This document shows, piece after piece, positions 7,105 to 12,738 of a stretch of DNA of 12,738 nucleotides. The notes under the pieces were generated by a model. The model did no database searches. It saw only the letters and a program-made list of their open reading frames with translations, and was not told where the DNA came from. The stretch comes from Halanaerobiales bacterium (GTDB lineage Bacteria > Bacillota_F > Halanaerobiia > Halanaerobiales > DTU029), in NCBI GenBank assembly GCA_016278415.1, contig JADQBV010000158.1, positions 1 through 12,738 on the forward strand. Direction: 5' to 3'. Positions within the stretch are counted from its first letter, which is position 1, and each line of letters opens with the position of its first letter. The translations under genes were made by a program, and so were the position numbers.

Positions 7105-8586
7105 ATGAATACAGAACAGGAGAATATGCAGAGATATGAAGAAGATATGGTAGAAATAGATCTAAGGGAATATATCACTCTTCTCTGGCGAAAAAAATGG
7201 ATTATTATTGTATTGCTTGTAGTTGCTGTATTAGCCAGTTACTTTTTTAGTAAGTCAATGACTAAGATATATCAAACATCAACTGTAGTTATGGTTAAGG
7301 AAGATTCAGGTATGGACAGCCTTTTTGGTGACCAGTTTTCTATGATGTCTGGCAAAGCAAGTAAGATATCTACCTATACTGCTATGATGAAGACTAGGGT
7401 AATTATGAATAAAGTAATAACTGAATTAGATTTACGAAATGAAGAAGGGGAACTACTGTCAAATACTGGTCTGGCTAATCATATTTCCATAAGCGGTTCA
7501 ACTGATACAAATATGATGACAATTACAGTAGAATACTCAGATCCAGTGGTGGCCCGTGATATAGCCAATAAGCTGGTAGAGGTCTTTAAAGAGCAGAACC
7601 AGCAGATTAATAGAGCAGATTTGAAAAGTGCTACTAGCTTTATTAGTAATCAACTGGAAACAGTTAAAGTAAATCTAGCAGAATTGGAAGATAAATTATT
7701 AGCCTACAAGATGGAAAACGGGGTTGTTCTACCAGAGGAATATGGAAAGAAACTCTTAGAACAGCTAACGGAATTAGAAACAAATAGGGCAGAGGCCCGA
7801 CTTAATATAGAAGAGACCCAACTGGCCCTTGTAGAGACCAGGAAGCAATTCAATCAAGAGGACAGAGAGATTATCTCCGGTAAGACAATTACTAACAACC
7901 CTGTAGTATTAAGAAATAGCGAGAAGTTGGTCAACCTGGAGATAGAGCTGGCCGGTTTATTAGAGGTATATACTGAGAAACACCCAAAAGTAATTGAAAT
8001 AAAGAGACAGATAGAAGAGGTAAAAGGAGTCCTTTCAACTGCAGTTGAAGAGATAATCAGCAGTAGGACTGAAACCCTTAACCCCCTATATCAAACATTG
8101 AAACAAAAGATCATCAGCCTGGAAACAACCTTGATTACTGCAGGTGCTAAGGTTAACGGTCTGGAGCAGCGGATAAGTGAACTGGAACTTGAGTTGAATA
8201 AACTCCCTACTAAAGAGCTGGATCTAGCCCGCCTGCAGAGAGAGAGCAAGGTAGCTGAAAATATCTACCTTATTCTAATGGAGCGTAGGGAAGAGATCCG
8301 TATACAGGAAGCCATGCAGAGTTCAGATATAGTAGTAGTTGACCCAGCTATTGCTAAAAAAGATCAAGGCCCAATTAAACCGAATACAAAACTTAATGTA
8401 GTTATTGCTGCATTCTTAGCTGTCTTTATCGGTGTATTCATTATTTTCTTAATAGAGTATCTGGATAATTCAGTCAAGGAAGAGGAAGATGTAGAGCGTT
8501 TAACTGGCCTAACGGTAATTGGTGTAATACCAGATATGAACATGGTGGATCATGATCAGGGATATGGAGTTGATAGTAATGTTTAA
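7105..8586 (+). CDS. Wzz/GumC-type polysaccharide chain-length determinant protein
   Basis: A 493-residue inner-membrane polysaccharide co-polymerase. A short cytoplasmic N-terminus (IDLREYITLLWRKKW, about 18-32) precedes the first membrane segment (about 32-48). A large extracytoplasmic region follows, rich in heptad-like helices (about 165-390). Then come a proline-containing motif GPIKPNTK (about 422-429) and a second membrane segment (430-453). A cytoplasmic tail of 40 residues contains LTGLTVIGVIP, the segment that meets the partner kinase in monoderm systems. No kinase domain is fused, and a separate BY-kinase follows. The start has GGGGGGAG 5-6 bases upstream. The last 8 bases overlap the kinase gene, suggesting coupled translation. 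In this pathway it sets chain length and joins the OPX protein to the inner membrane. Confidence 0.92.
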   Translation: MNTEQENMQRYEEDMVEIDLREYITLLWRKKWIIIVLLVVAVLASYFFSKSMTKIYQTSTVVMVKEDSGMDSLFGDQFSMMSGKASKISTYTAMMKTRVIMNKVITELDLRNEEGELLSNTGLANHISISGSTDTNMMTITVEYSDPVVARDIANKLVEVFKEQNQQINRADLKSATSFISNQLETVKVNLAELEDKLLAYKMENGVVLPEEYGKKLLEQLTELETNRAEARLNIEETQLALVETRKQFNQEDREIISGKTITNNPVVLRNSEKLVNLEIELAGLLEVYTEKHPKVIEIKRQIEEVKGVLSTAVEEIISSRTETLNPLYQTLKQKIISLETTLITAGAKVNGLEQRISELELELNKLPTKELDLARLQRESKVAENIYLILMERREEIRIQEAMQSSDIVVVDPAIAKKDQGPIKPNTKLNVVIAAFLAVFIGVFIIFLIEYLDNSVKEEEDVERLTGLTVIGVIPDMNMVDHDQGYGVDSNV

Positions 8587-9313
8587 AAATTTATTTAAGA
8601 AAGAGAAAGTCAGCAGACAATCCCTCAAAAGCAGAAACAACGAATTGATAGTAAAACATAATCCGAAGTCTCCTGTCTCAGAGGCTTATAGGAATATTAG
8701 GACAAATCTTAATTTTACCAGTCCTGATAAACCCTTAAAGACAATTGCGGTGACAAGTAGTGCAGCTGCCGAGGGAAAGTCCCTTACCCTTGTTAACTTG
8801 GCCTTATCTATGGCCCAGAATGGTAAAAAGGTCATCATAATTGATGGTGACTTGAGAAAACCAATGCAGCATAAGTTCTTTGAGATGACCAACTTTAATG
8901 GACTAAGTGGTATTTTAACTGGAGAAATAGAATTTGGAGAGGGATTAAGGGAGACAAATACTGAGAACATTAAATTGATATCTACTGGTGTTATCCCGCC
9001 TAATCCAGCAGAATTATTAAATTCACATCGTATGGAAGAGATTCTAGCAAAAGCCGGTGAGCAGGCTGATATAGTATTTGTAGATACACCACCAGTAGTA
9101 GCTGTCACAGATGCAGCTGTTTTAGGCAACAAGGTTGATGGAACTATAATTGTTATTGCTTCACATCAGACTGACCAGCGGATGTTGTTGAAGGCACAGG
9201 ATAACCTGGAAAGGGCCCGTGCCAATATCATTGGTGTTGTTCTTAACAAATATCCGGCATATAATGATCGGAATTATCAGTACTATTATTATGGGCAGAC
9301 TACGCGGGGATAG
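8579..9313 (+). CDS. BY-kinase (CpsD/CapB-family tyrosine-protein kinase)
   Basis: A 244-residue cytoplasmic tyrosine autokinase. SPVSEAYRNIRTNLNF (31-46) is the usual lead-in. The Walker A loop is AAAEGKS (62-68, lysine K67), Walker A' is IIIDGDLRKP (86-95) and Walker B is VFVDTPP (166-172). The C-terminus carries seven tyrosines within 14 residues (Y225, Y228, Y233, Y235-Y238), the cluster autophosphorylated in this family. Activation needs the cytoplasmic tail of the Wzz partner encoded just upstream. The start at 8579 is preferred over in-frame ATG 8552 because GGAG lies 9 bases before it and the shorter protein begins at the conserved length. It overlaps wzz by 8 bases. The PHP phosphatase 35 bases downstream should dephosphorylate it. 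Confidence 0.93.
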   Translation: MFKNLFKKEKVSRQSLKSRNNELIVKHNPKSPVSEAYRNIRTNLNFTSPDKPLKTIAVTSSAAAEGKSLTLVNLALSMAQNGKKVIIIDGDLRKPMQHKFFEMTNFNGLSGILTGEIEFGEGLRETNTENIKLISTGVIPPNPAELLNSHRMEEILAKAGEQADIVFVDTPPVVAVTDAAVLGNKVDGTIIVIASHQTDQRMLLKAQDNLERARANIIGVVLNKYPAYNDRNYQYYYYGQTTRG

Positions 9314-9348
9314 GACTTAGAGAGGGTTAGTAGAAAGGGTGTTATAAA

Positions 9349-10140
9349 ATGATTGATATTCACAGTCATATATTGCCAGGGGTGGATGATGGTGTTGAGA
9401 GTCTTAGAGAATCGTTGGCTATAGCGGAGATGGCTGTGGCGGATGGGCTTAAGGGTATTGTTGCTACTCCTCATTTCATGGAAGAGGGCTATCGTATGTC
9501 AATCCAGGAAATTACCGATAGGGTAGCTGAACTGCAGAGCAAGCTGGATAAGCAGGGTATTGACCTAAGAATCTATCCAGGGGCAGAGGTTTTTATCTAT
9601 CCTGAGCTATGTAGGGATCTGGAAAAAGACCTGGTTCCTACTATCAATGGTGGTAAGTATCTCCTGCTTGAATTACCTATGGGACAGTTTCCTGCATATA
9701 CTGATGATATCCTATATGATCTTAAGGTAATGGGTTATCGACCGGTTATTTGTCATCCAGAGCGCTATCGGCAGGTTATAAAAGACCCTAATATACTGCA
9801 TCTCTGGCTTAAAGATGGTATCTATGCCCAGGTAAATGCCAGTAGTCTTATCGGTATCTTTGGAGAAAGGGTAAAACGAACAGCAGAGATACTAGTGGAA
9901 CACAACCTGGTCCAACTGATAGGTTCTGACCTTCATTCATTGGGTAGACGAAAAGAATGCCTTGTGGATGGACTTGCCAGGATTAAGCAGTTAGCAGGGA
10001 ATAGTGTTGACCACTTTATTGATAACAATCAGAGATTGGTAAATAATCAGAATTTAGATATTGTACATGCTAGTTTTCATCAAGAAAAAAAGGACTTATT
10101 AATAAATTTCAAGAAATTTTTTCTTTCCCAAACTAATTAA
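9349..10140 (+). CDS. CpsB/CapC-family PHP-type protein-tyrosine phosphatase
   Basis: A 263-residue metal-dependent phosphatase of the PHP fold, the type found with BY-kinases in Firmicutes. The metal-binding residues are H5 and H7 in IDIHSHILPGVDDG, H42 in ATPHF, E80 in GAEVF, H136 in ICHPERY, and D194 and H196 in GSDLHS. All are in the order expected for a trinuclear Mn site, so it should be active. Its expected substrate is the phosphorylated Tyr tail of the kinase upstream, closing the phosphorylation cycle that governs polysaccharide assembly. The Shine-Dalgarno is weak (AAAGGGTG, about 7 bases before ATG), which may lower its output relative to the kinase. It is the last gene of the operon, and a strong terminator follows 74 bases later. 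Confidence 0.94.
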   Translation: MIDIHSHILPGVDDGVESLRESLAIAEMAVADGLKGIVATPHFMEEGYRMSIQEITDRVAELQSKLDKQGIDLRIYPGAEVFIYPELCRDLEKDLVPTINGGKYLLLELPMGQFPAYTDDILYDLKVMGYRPVICHPERYRQVIKDPNILHLWLKDGIYAQVNASSLIGIFGERVKRTAEILVEHNLVQLIGSDLHSLGRRKECLVDGLARIKQLAGNSVDHFIDNNQRLVNNQNLDIVHASFHQEKKDLLINFKKFFLSQTN

Positions 10141-10214
10141 TAAACCAAAGTATTTTTTACGAAGTCTAGTAGAGCTTTTTTAAATAATTATTTTATATGT
10201 CTTTATATGTTTAG

Positions 10215-10280
10215 CTAGAAAGTGAGCAAACCCACCTATTATTATATAAAGGTGGGTCCAACTTTCTAGTTTGTTTTTTT
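10215..10280 (+). terminator. Strong two-tier intrinsic terminator of the polysaccharide operon
   Basis: An outer 9-bp stem pairs CTAGAAAGT (10215-10223) with ACTTTCTAG (10261-10269). An inner 8-bp GC-rich stem pairs ACCCACCT (10230-10237) with AGGTGGGT (10250-10257) over a 12-base loop. A T-tract (TTTGTTTTTTT) follows. It is the clearest terminator in the window and shows the operon stops here, without glycosyltransferase genes. Confidence 0.92.
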
Positions 10281-10440
10281 CTTCAATGTAAAAATATCGC
10301 GTTCATTTTGCTGTTCTTTATGTTTTAGGTAATCGATATCTTCACTTAAATTATTTAATTTATCATTAACTATAGAAAATTGACAAACATAAAACTCTTT
10401 ATCTTCTATCAAGTTTTGACAAAATAAAAAAAATATATTA
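10266..10440 (-). pseudogene. C-terminal gene relic with coiled-coil character (minus strand)
   Basis: On the minus strand a frame is open from a stop near 10460 down to TAG at 10268-10266, with no ATG and no Shine-Dalgarno. The last roughly 45 residues (QFSIVNDKLNNLSEDIDYLKH..., ending RDIFTLKKKTN) are polar with leucines and isoleucines at helical spacing, like the end of a small coiled-coil protein. Its stop codon lies within the 3' arm of the operon terminator. The upstream end overlaps the divergent GntR promoter. It is probably the tail of a deleted gene, but an incidental open frame in AT-rich DNA is possible. I recognise no family. Confidence 0.35.
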
Positions 10441-10444
10441 TAAT
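10416..10444 (+). promoter_or_regulatory. Consensus sigma-A promoter of the GntR regulator gene
   Basis: TTGACA (10416-10421), a 17-base spacer and TATAAT (10439-10444) match the vegetative consensus at every position. The predicted start is near 10451, inside the operator that follows. So strong a promoter next to a palindrome suggests a gene normally held down by repression. The leader to the ATG is about 164 bases and holds no gene. Confidence 0.85.
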
Positions 10445-10448
10445 TAAT

Positions 10449-10468
10449 TTGTTATTACAATATAACAA
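10449..10468. promoter_or_regulatory. Operator A: perfect inverted repeat at the GntR transcription start
   Basis: TTGTTAT-TACAAT-ATAACAA is a perfect 7-bp inverted repeat placed 5 bases after the -10 box and covering the predicted start site. It fits the symmetric sites bound by dimeric GntR/HutC-type regulators. The flanking ATAACAACA also occurs before the HAD gene. Autorepression is inferred. Confidence 0.65.
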
Positions 10469-10614
10469 CAATATATATAATTTGGATAAGGTATGTGAGT
10501 TATAAATAAAAAGATTATATTTGTATTGGAAATTTACAATGCGCTAAAATTTAGCTTTTGAGTTTGATTATTATATGGAATTTAATACTTATTAGTACAG
10601 GGAGGGAAATAAAT

Positions 10615-11346
10615 ATGAAAACTATAGATAAAAATAGTCCTCTTTCATTTTATTATCAGTTGAAGCAAATTTTGGTTGAGATGATAGATAGTAGGGCAAT
10701 AGAAGAGAATGAAAAATTACCAACAGAAAAGGAACTCTGTGAACGATTTGATATTAGTAGAGTAACAGTAAGACAGGCTCTTCAAGAACTAGAGAATGAG
10801 GATTACATATATAAGATTCAGGGGAAGGGGACTTTTGTTTCGCCTAAAAGGTTACAACAGGATTTATTAAAATTTTATAGTTTTACAAATGAAATGAAAA
10901 AAATAGGGAAAACACCGAGTACAAAAGTCCTTGATTTTAAAATAGTTGAACCAGATAAGAAAATTTCAGATATCCTGAAGGTAAACAAAGGTGAGCAGGT
11001 ATATAAATTCGTACGCTTAAGATTATCAGATAATGTACCAATGATGCTTGAAACATCTTATATCCCTTACAACATGTTTCCAGGCATTTCGAAAAAATCA
11101 TTGGAAGAGAATCCATTATACAGTATTCTTATAGATGAATATAATACTGAGTTTTCTAAAGCAGAGGAGAGTTTTCGGGCTACTCTATTATCAGAAGAAG
11201 AGGCAGAAATACTAAATTATGTTGAAGGTGGATCTGCTATTTTATTAGAGAGATACACATATGATAATAATTCTAAAATTATAGAATATACCAAGAGTGT
11301 TTCTAGAGGGGATAAGTTTATATATCATGTTGTTTTAGAGAAGTGA
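10615..11346 (+). CDS. GntR-family transcriptional regulator, HutC subfamily (HTH + UTRA)
   Basis: A 243-residue regulator. The N-terminal winged helix (about 8-76) shows SFYYQLKQILVEMI, the LPTEKELCERFDISRVTVRQAL recognition region (35-56) and the wing YKIQGKGTFV (66-75). Residues about 90-240 form a UTRA ligand-binding domain, recognised by KVNKGEQVYKFVRLRLSDNVPMMLETSYIP and the late ERYTYDNNSKIIEYTKSVSRGDKF strands. UTRA domains usually sense a sugar phosphate or small organic effector that releases the protein from DNA. ATG 10615 is chosen because GGGAGGG lies about 8 bases upstream; an in-frame TTG at 10558 has no such site. It lies behind a consensus promoter with operator A, and the HAD phosphatase gene follows. 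Confidence 0.93.
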   Translation: MKTIDKNSPLSFYYQLKQILVEMIDSRAIEENEKLPTEKELCERFDISRVTVRQALQELENEDYIYKIQGKGTFVSPKRLQQDLLKFYSFTNEMKKIGKTPSTKVLDFKIVEPDKKISDILKVNKGEQVYKFVRLRLSDNVPMMLETSYIPYNMFPGISKKSLEENPLYSILIDEYNTEFSKAEESFRATLLSEEEAEILNYVEGGSAILLERYTYDNNSKIIEYTKSVSRGDKFIYHVVLEK

Positions 11347-11375
11347 TTGCTATTTCAGAAAAAAACGTGAATTTA

Positions 11376-11413
11376 TATAATAATATGTAGTAATAACATA
11401 ACAACATAATGTT
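11376..11413 (+). promoter_or_regulatory. Candidate -10 box and operator B upstream of the HAD phosphatase gene
   Basis: TATAAT (11376-11381) lacks a good -35; TTTCAG at 17 bases is poor. Ten bases after it, AATAACATAACAACATAAT (11392-11410) shares ATAACAACA with operator A and matches operator C at 18 of 19 positions. AACAT-A-ATGTT (11403-11413) adds local symmetry. The placement repeats that of operator A, just past a -10. Confidence 0.52.
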
Positions 11414-11440
11414 TATAAATAAATCTAGGAGTGATTAAAA

Positions 11441-12130
11441 TTGGCGGAAAGTATTATTTTAAGTGATTTTGATGGGACAATATCATTAGATGATGTAAAT
11501 GATAAATTATTCTCATTATATGGTGATGAAGTATCGGAACAGATAGATAAAGATTATTATAATGGGGAAATTAGTGATAAAGAGGCTTTATTAAAACAAT
11601 ATCAACGAATACGATTATCTAAAGAGGAGTTTTTTAATTTTATAGATACTACAATAAAGGTAGATAAATATTTCTATAGTTTTTATAAAAAGCTAAAAGA
11701 TAAAAGGATAGCATTTGCAATTGTTAGCGGTGGTTTTAGTAATTATATTGAATATTTGATAGAAAGAGAAGGAGTACCTTTTAATGATAAAATATATGCT
11801 AATACATTATACTTTGATAAAAAGAGACTAATTCCAATATTAAATCATGATATAAGTAGCTGTCATCAGTCATTTGGTGTATGTGGAAATTGTAAACATA
11901 GAATTGTGATTGAATTAAAAAAAGAATACGAAAAGATTATATATATTGGGGATGGATTAACAGATAGGTGTGTTGTTAATGAGGTGGATTATATATTCGC
12001 TAAAACAGGACGCCCACTTGAAAGTTTTTGTGATAATGAAGGCTTGTCTTATATACCCTATGAAAGTTTTAATGACTTAAACATAAAAATCTTTGCTTTG
12101 CTTAGCGTCCTTAAAAATGTCTGTATTTAA
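11441..12130 (+). CDS. HAD-superfamily phosphatase, MtnX/PSP-like (class IB)
   Basis: A 229-residue cytoplasmic phosphatase. The nucleophile motif is DFDGT with D9 and D11, motif II is the serine of FAIVSGGFS (S96), and motif IV is IGDGLTD (D171 and D175). Helical inserts at about 15-80 form a class-I cap. Cysteines at 141, 148 and 151 (CGNCKH, 148-153) match the cysteine-lysine segment seen in MtnX-like proteins, where that lysine may serve as the HAD motif III residue and the cysteines may bind metal. MtnX itself acts in methionine salvage, but no other salvage gene is nearby, so that substrate is not implied. Start is TTG 11441 with AGGAG 9 bases upstream. Likely controlled by the adjacent GntR regulator. 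Confidence 0.85.
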   Translation: MAESIILSDFDGTISLDDVNDKLFSLYGDEVSEQIDKDYYNGEISDKEALLKQYQRIRLSKEEFFNFIDTTIKVDKYFYSFYKKLKDKRIAFAIVSGGFSNYIEYLIEREGVPFNDKIYANTLYFDKKRLIPILNHDISSCHQSFGVCGNCKHRIVIELKKEYEKIIYIGDGLTDRCVVNEVDYIFAKTGRPLESFCDNEGLSYIPYESFNDLNIKIFALLSVLKNVCI

Positions 12131-12232
12131 AAAGTGGTGATCCAGCAATTTTTTATTGACAATGTAGCAAAGATGGGTGAAGATGCCGGTATTATGGCAA
12201 AAACCAGAAAAGATGATTTTGGTAAACTATAA
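12131..12232 (+). pseudogene. C-terminal relic of an unrecognised protein after the HAD gene
   Basis: In the same phase as the HAD gene and directly after its stop, a 33-codon open stretch ends at TAA. It reads from a GTG pair through IDNVAKMGEDAGIMAKTRKDDFG. The composition is less AT-rich and more protein-like than its surroundings, suggesting the tail of a deleted or displaced gene. There is no Shine-Dalgarno suited to the GTGs and I recognise no family. It may instead be an accidental open frame. Confidence 0.3.
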
Positions 12233-12251
12233 AAAATTATTAAAATGTACC

Positions 12252-12326
12252 TTGACTAAGTAAGTGAAGTAGTATAAACTATAAATAAGTTGTTACTACA
12301 ACATAATAACATAATAACATAATAAA
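12252..12326 (+). promoter_or_regulatory. Candidate promoter and operator C
   Basis: TTGACT (12252-12257), a short 15-base spacer and TATAAA (12273-12278) form a possible promoter. Directly after it, GTTGT-TACT-ACAAC (12289-12302) is an inverted repeat, joined to three tandem ATAATAAC-like octamers (12303-12326). AATAACATAATAACATAAT (12305-12323) matches operator B at 18 of 19 positions. This suggests that whatever lies downstream belongs to the same regulon. Confidence 0.5.
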
Positions 12327-12668
12327 TTGGAAAAATTTATTATTTTCTTTCTTGCTTTATCGTAATAATTTGGCTCAGAACTCTCACTTCTATATATGGG
12401 GTTCAATCAGGTGGAGTAAAGTTTCTATCTGATTCCACGATGTTCAGTTTGCTGAAAGAGTTCATTTAAATGGGAGATAAATAAGTAATATAAGTACTAT
12501 TTAATTGGGGGTGATAGGTATTGATTGCATTTCTTATAATACCTTTGATAAGTCATTAAAAAGTTAGCTAAAGTTTTTATTTAAACTAACAGTTGAAGCT
12601 TTAATTTCAAATCTTCTTATAAAAATAGACAAGTTTAGAAGATTATTAAATGGAAAGGAAAAAGAGTT
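12327..12668 (+). other. Gene-poor stretch with relic-like frames and possible RNA structure
   Basis: No complete gene is supported. A TTG at 12328 opens a 12-codon frame (MEKFIIFFLALS) resembling the start of a signal peptide, and other frames to about 12470 give short protein-like runs (for example GVQSGGVKFLSDST), as in a decayed gene. A 12-codon TTG frame at 12521-12559 (LIAFLIIPLISH) has GGGGG upstream. AATCAG/CTGATT and GTGG/CCAC (12405-12438) interleave in pseudoknot order. AATCTTCT (12610-12617) pairs with AGAAGATT (12637-12644) just before the next gene. None of this is certain. Confidence 0.3.
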
Positions 12669-12738
12669 ATGATAATAAAAAACAATTATTTTAAATCTTT
12701 TTTAGATGATCCTAAAAAACTAGCTGTACTTTTAATAT
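12669..12738 (+). CDS. N-terminus of an unidentified protein (partial, runs off the window)
   Basis: ATG at 12669 opens a frame continuing to the window edge, reading MIIKNNYFKSFLDDPKKLAVLL. AGGA lies about 9 bases upstream, preceded by a perfect 8-bp inverted repeat. Only 23 residues are visible. The pattern of a short amphipathic helix followed by a KKLAVLLI strand would suit the start of a TIM-barrel enzyme, but that is a guess. Position downstream of operator C suggests shared control with the HAD gene. Confidence 0.5.
   Translation, partial: MIIKNNYFKSFLDDPKKLAVLLI

Noticed and set aside
8686..9132. 148-codon minus-strand frame opposite the BY-kinase gene
   Set aside because: It is antisense to a well-supported kinase with intact motifs, has no ribosome binding site, and its Ser/Ile/Ala-rich translation is typical of an antisense shadow.
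12303..12326. ATAATAAC tandem repeats as a CRISPR or iteron array
   Set aside because: There are only three 8-base units without spacers and no replication or Cas gene; they fit better as part of the operator-like site.

Overview
The window looks like a low-GC, strongly AT-biased Firmicute chromosome. Shine-Dalgarno sites are strong, AGA/AGG/ATA codons are common, and TTG is used as a start. The exopolysaccharide operon pairs an outer-membrane-type polysaccharide export protein (SLBB/OPX) with the separate BY-kinase and PHP phosphatase typical of monoderm Firmicutes. That mixture suggests a diderm Firmicute; Halanaerobiales is my best guess, an inference from family knowledge and not proven here. 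No rRNA, tRNA, CRISPR array, transposase or phage gene was seen.

Layout. (1) 1-4070 is an accessory stretch of unrelated small genes: the tail of a GNAT acetyltransferase, a CPBP-family membrane protease, a convergent VapBC/FitAB-like toxin-antitoxin pair (minus strand) with a clear promoter and operator, a small P-loop kinase-like protein, a GNAT relic, a complete GNAT protein, a decayed reading frame and a metallo-beta-lactamase-fold hydrolase. Most have their own ribosome binding site and there is no obvious shared pathway. (2) A bidirectional terminator separates the hydrolase from cysK (minus strand), which has a near-consensus promoter. (3) After a gene-poor leader of about 550 bp, a four-gene operon (5715-10140) encodes the OPX/SLBB export protein, a Wzz chain-length regulator, a BY-kinase with a Tyr-rich tail and a CpsB/CapC PHP tyrosine phosphatase. 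It ends at a strong two-tier terminator, with no glycosyltransferase or polymerase gene attached in this window. (4) 10266-12738 holds a GntR/UTRA regulator, an MtnX-like HAD phosphatase, gene relics and the start of another gene at the right edge.

How they work together. The operon is the export and phosphoregulation module of a Wzy-type surface polysaccharide: Wzz and the OPX protein span the envelope, the kinase activates Wzz or phosphorylates itself on its Tyr cluster, and the phosphatase reverses this. The GntR region carries three related AT-rich sites (ATAACAACA / AATAACATAAYAACATAAT), one before the regulator, one before the HAD gene and one before the downstream region. Each lies just downstream of a -10-like element, suggesting an autoregulated sugar-phosphate-type regulon continuing past the window.

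I did not find a convincing new defence or mobile system. The most original signals are the three-site regulon, the orphan polysaccharide module with a 16-bp palindrome at its candidate promoter, and several gene relics.
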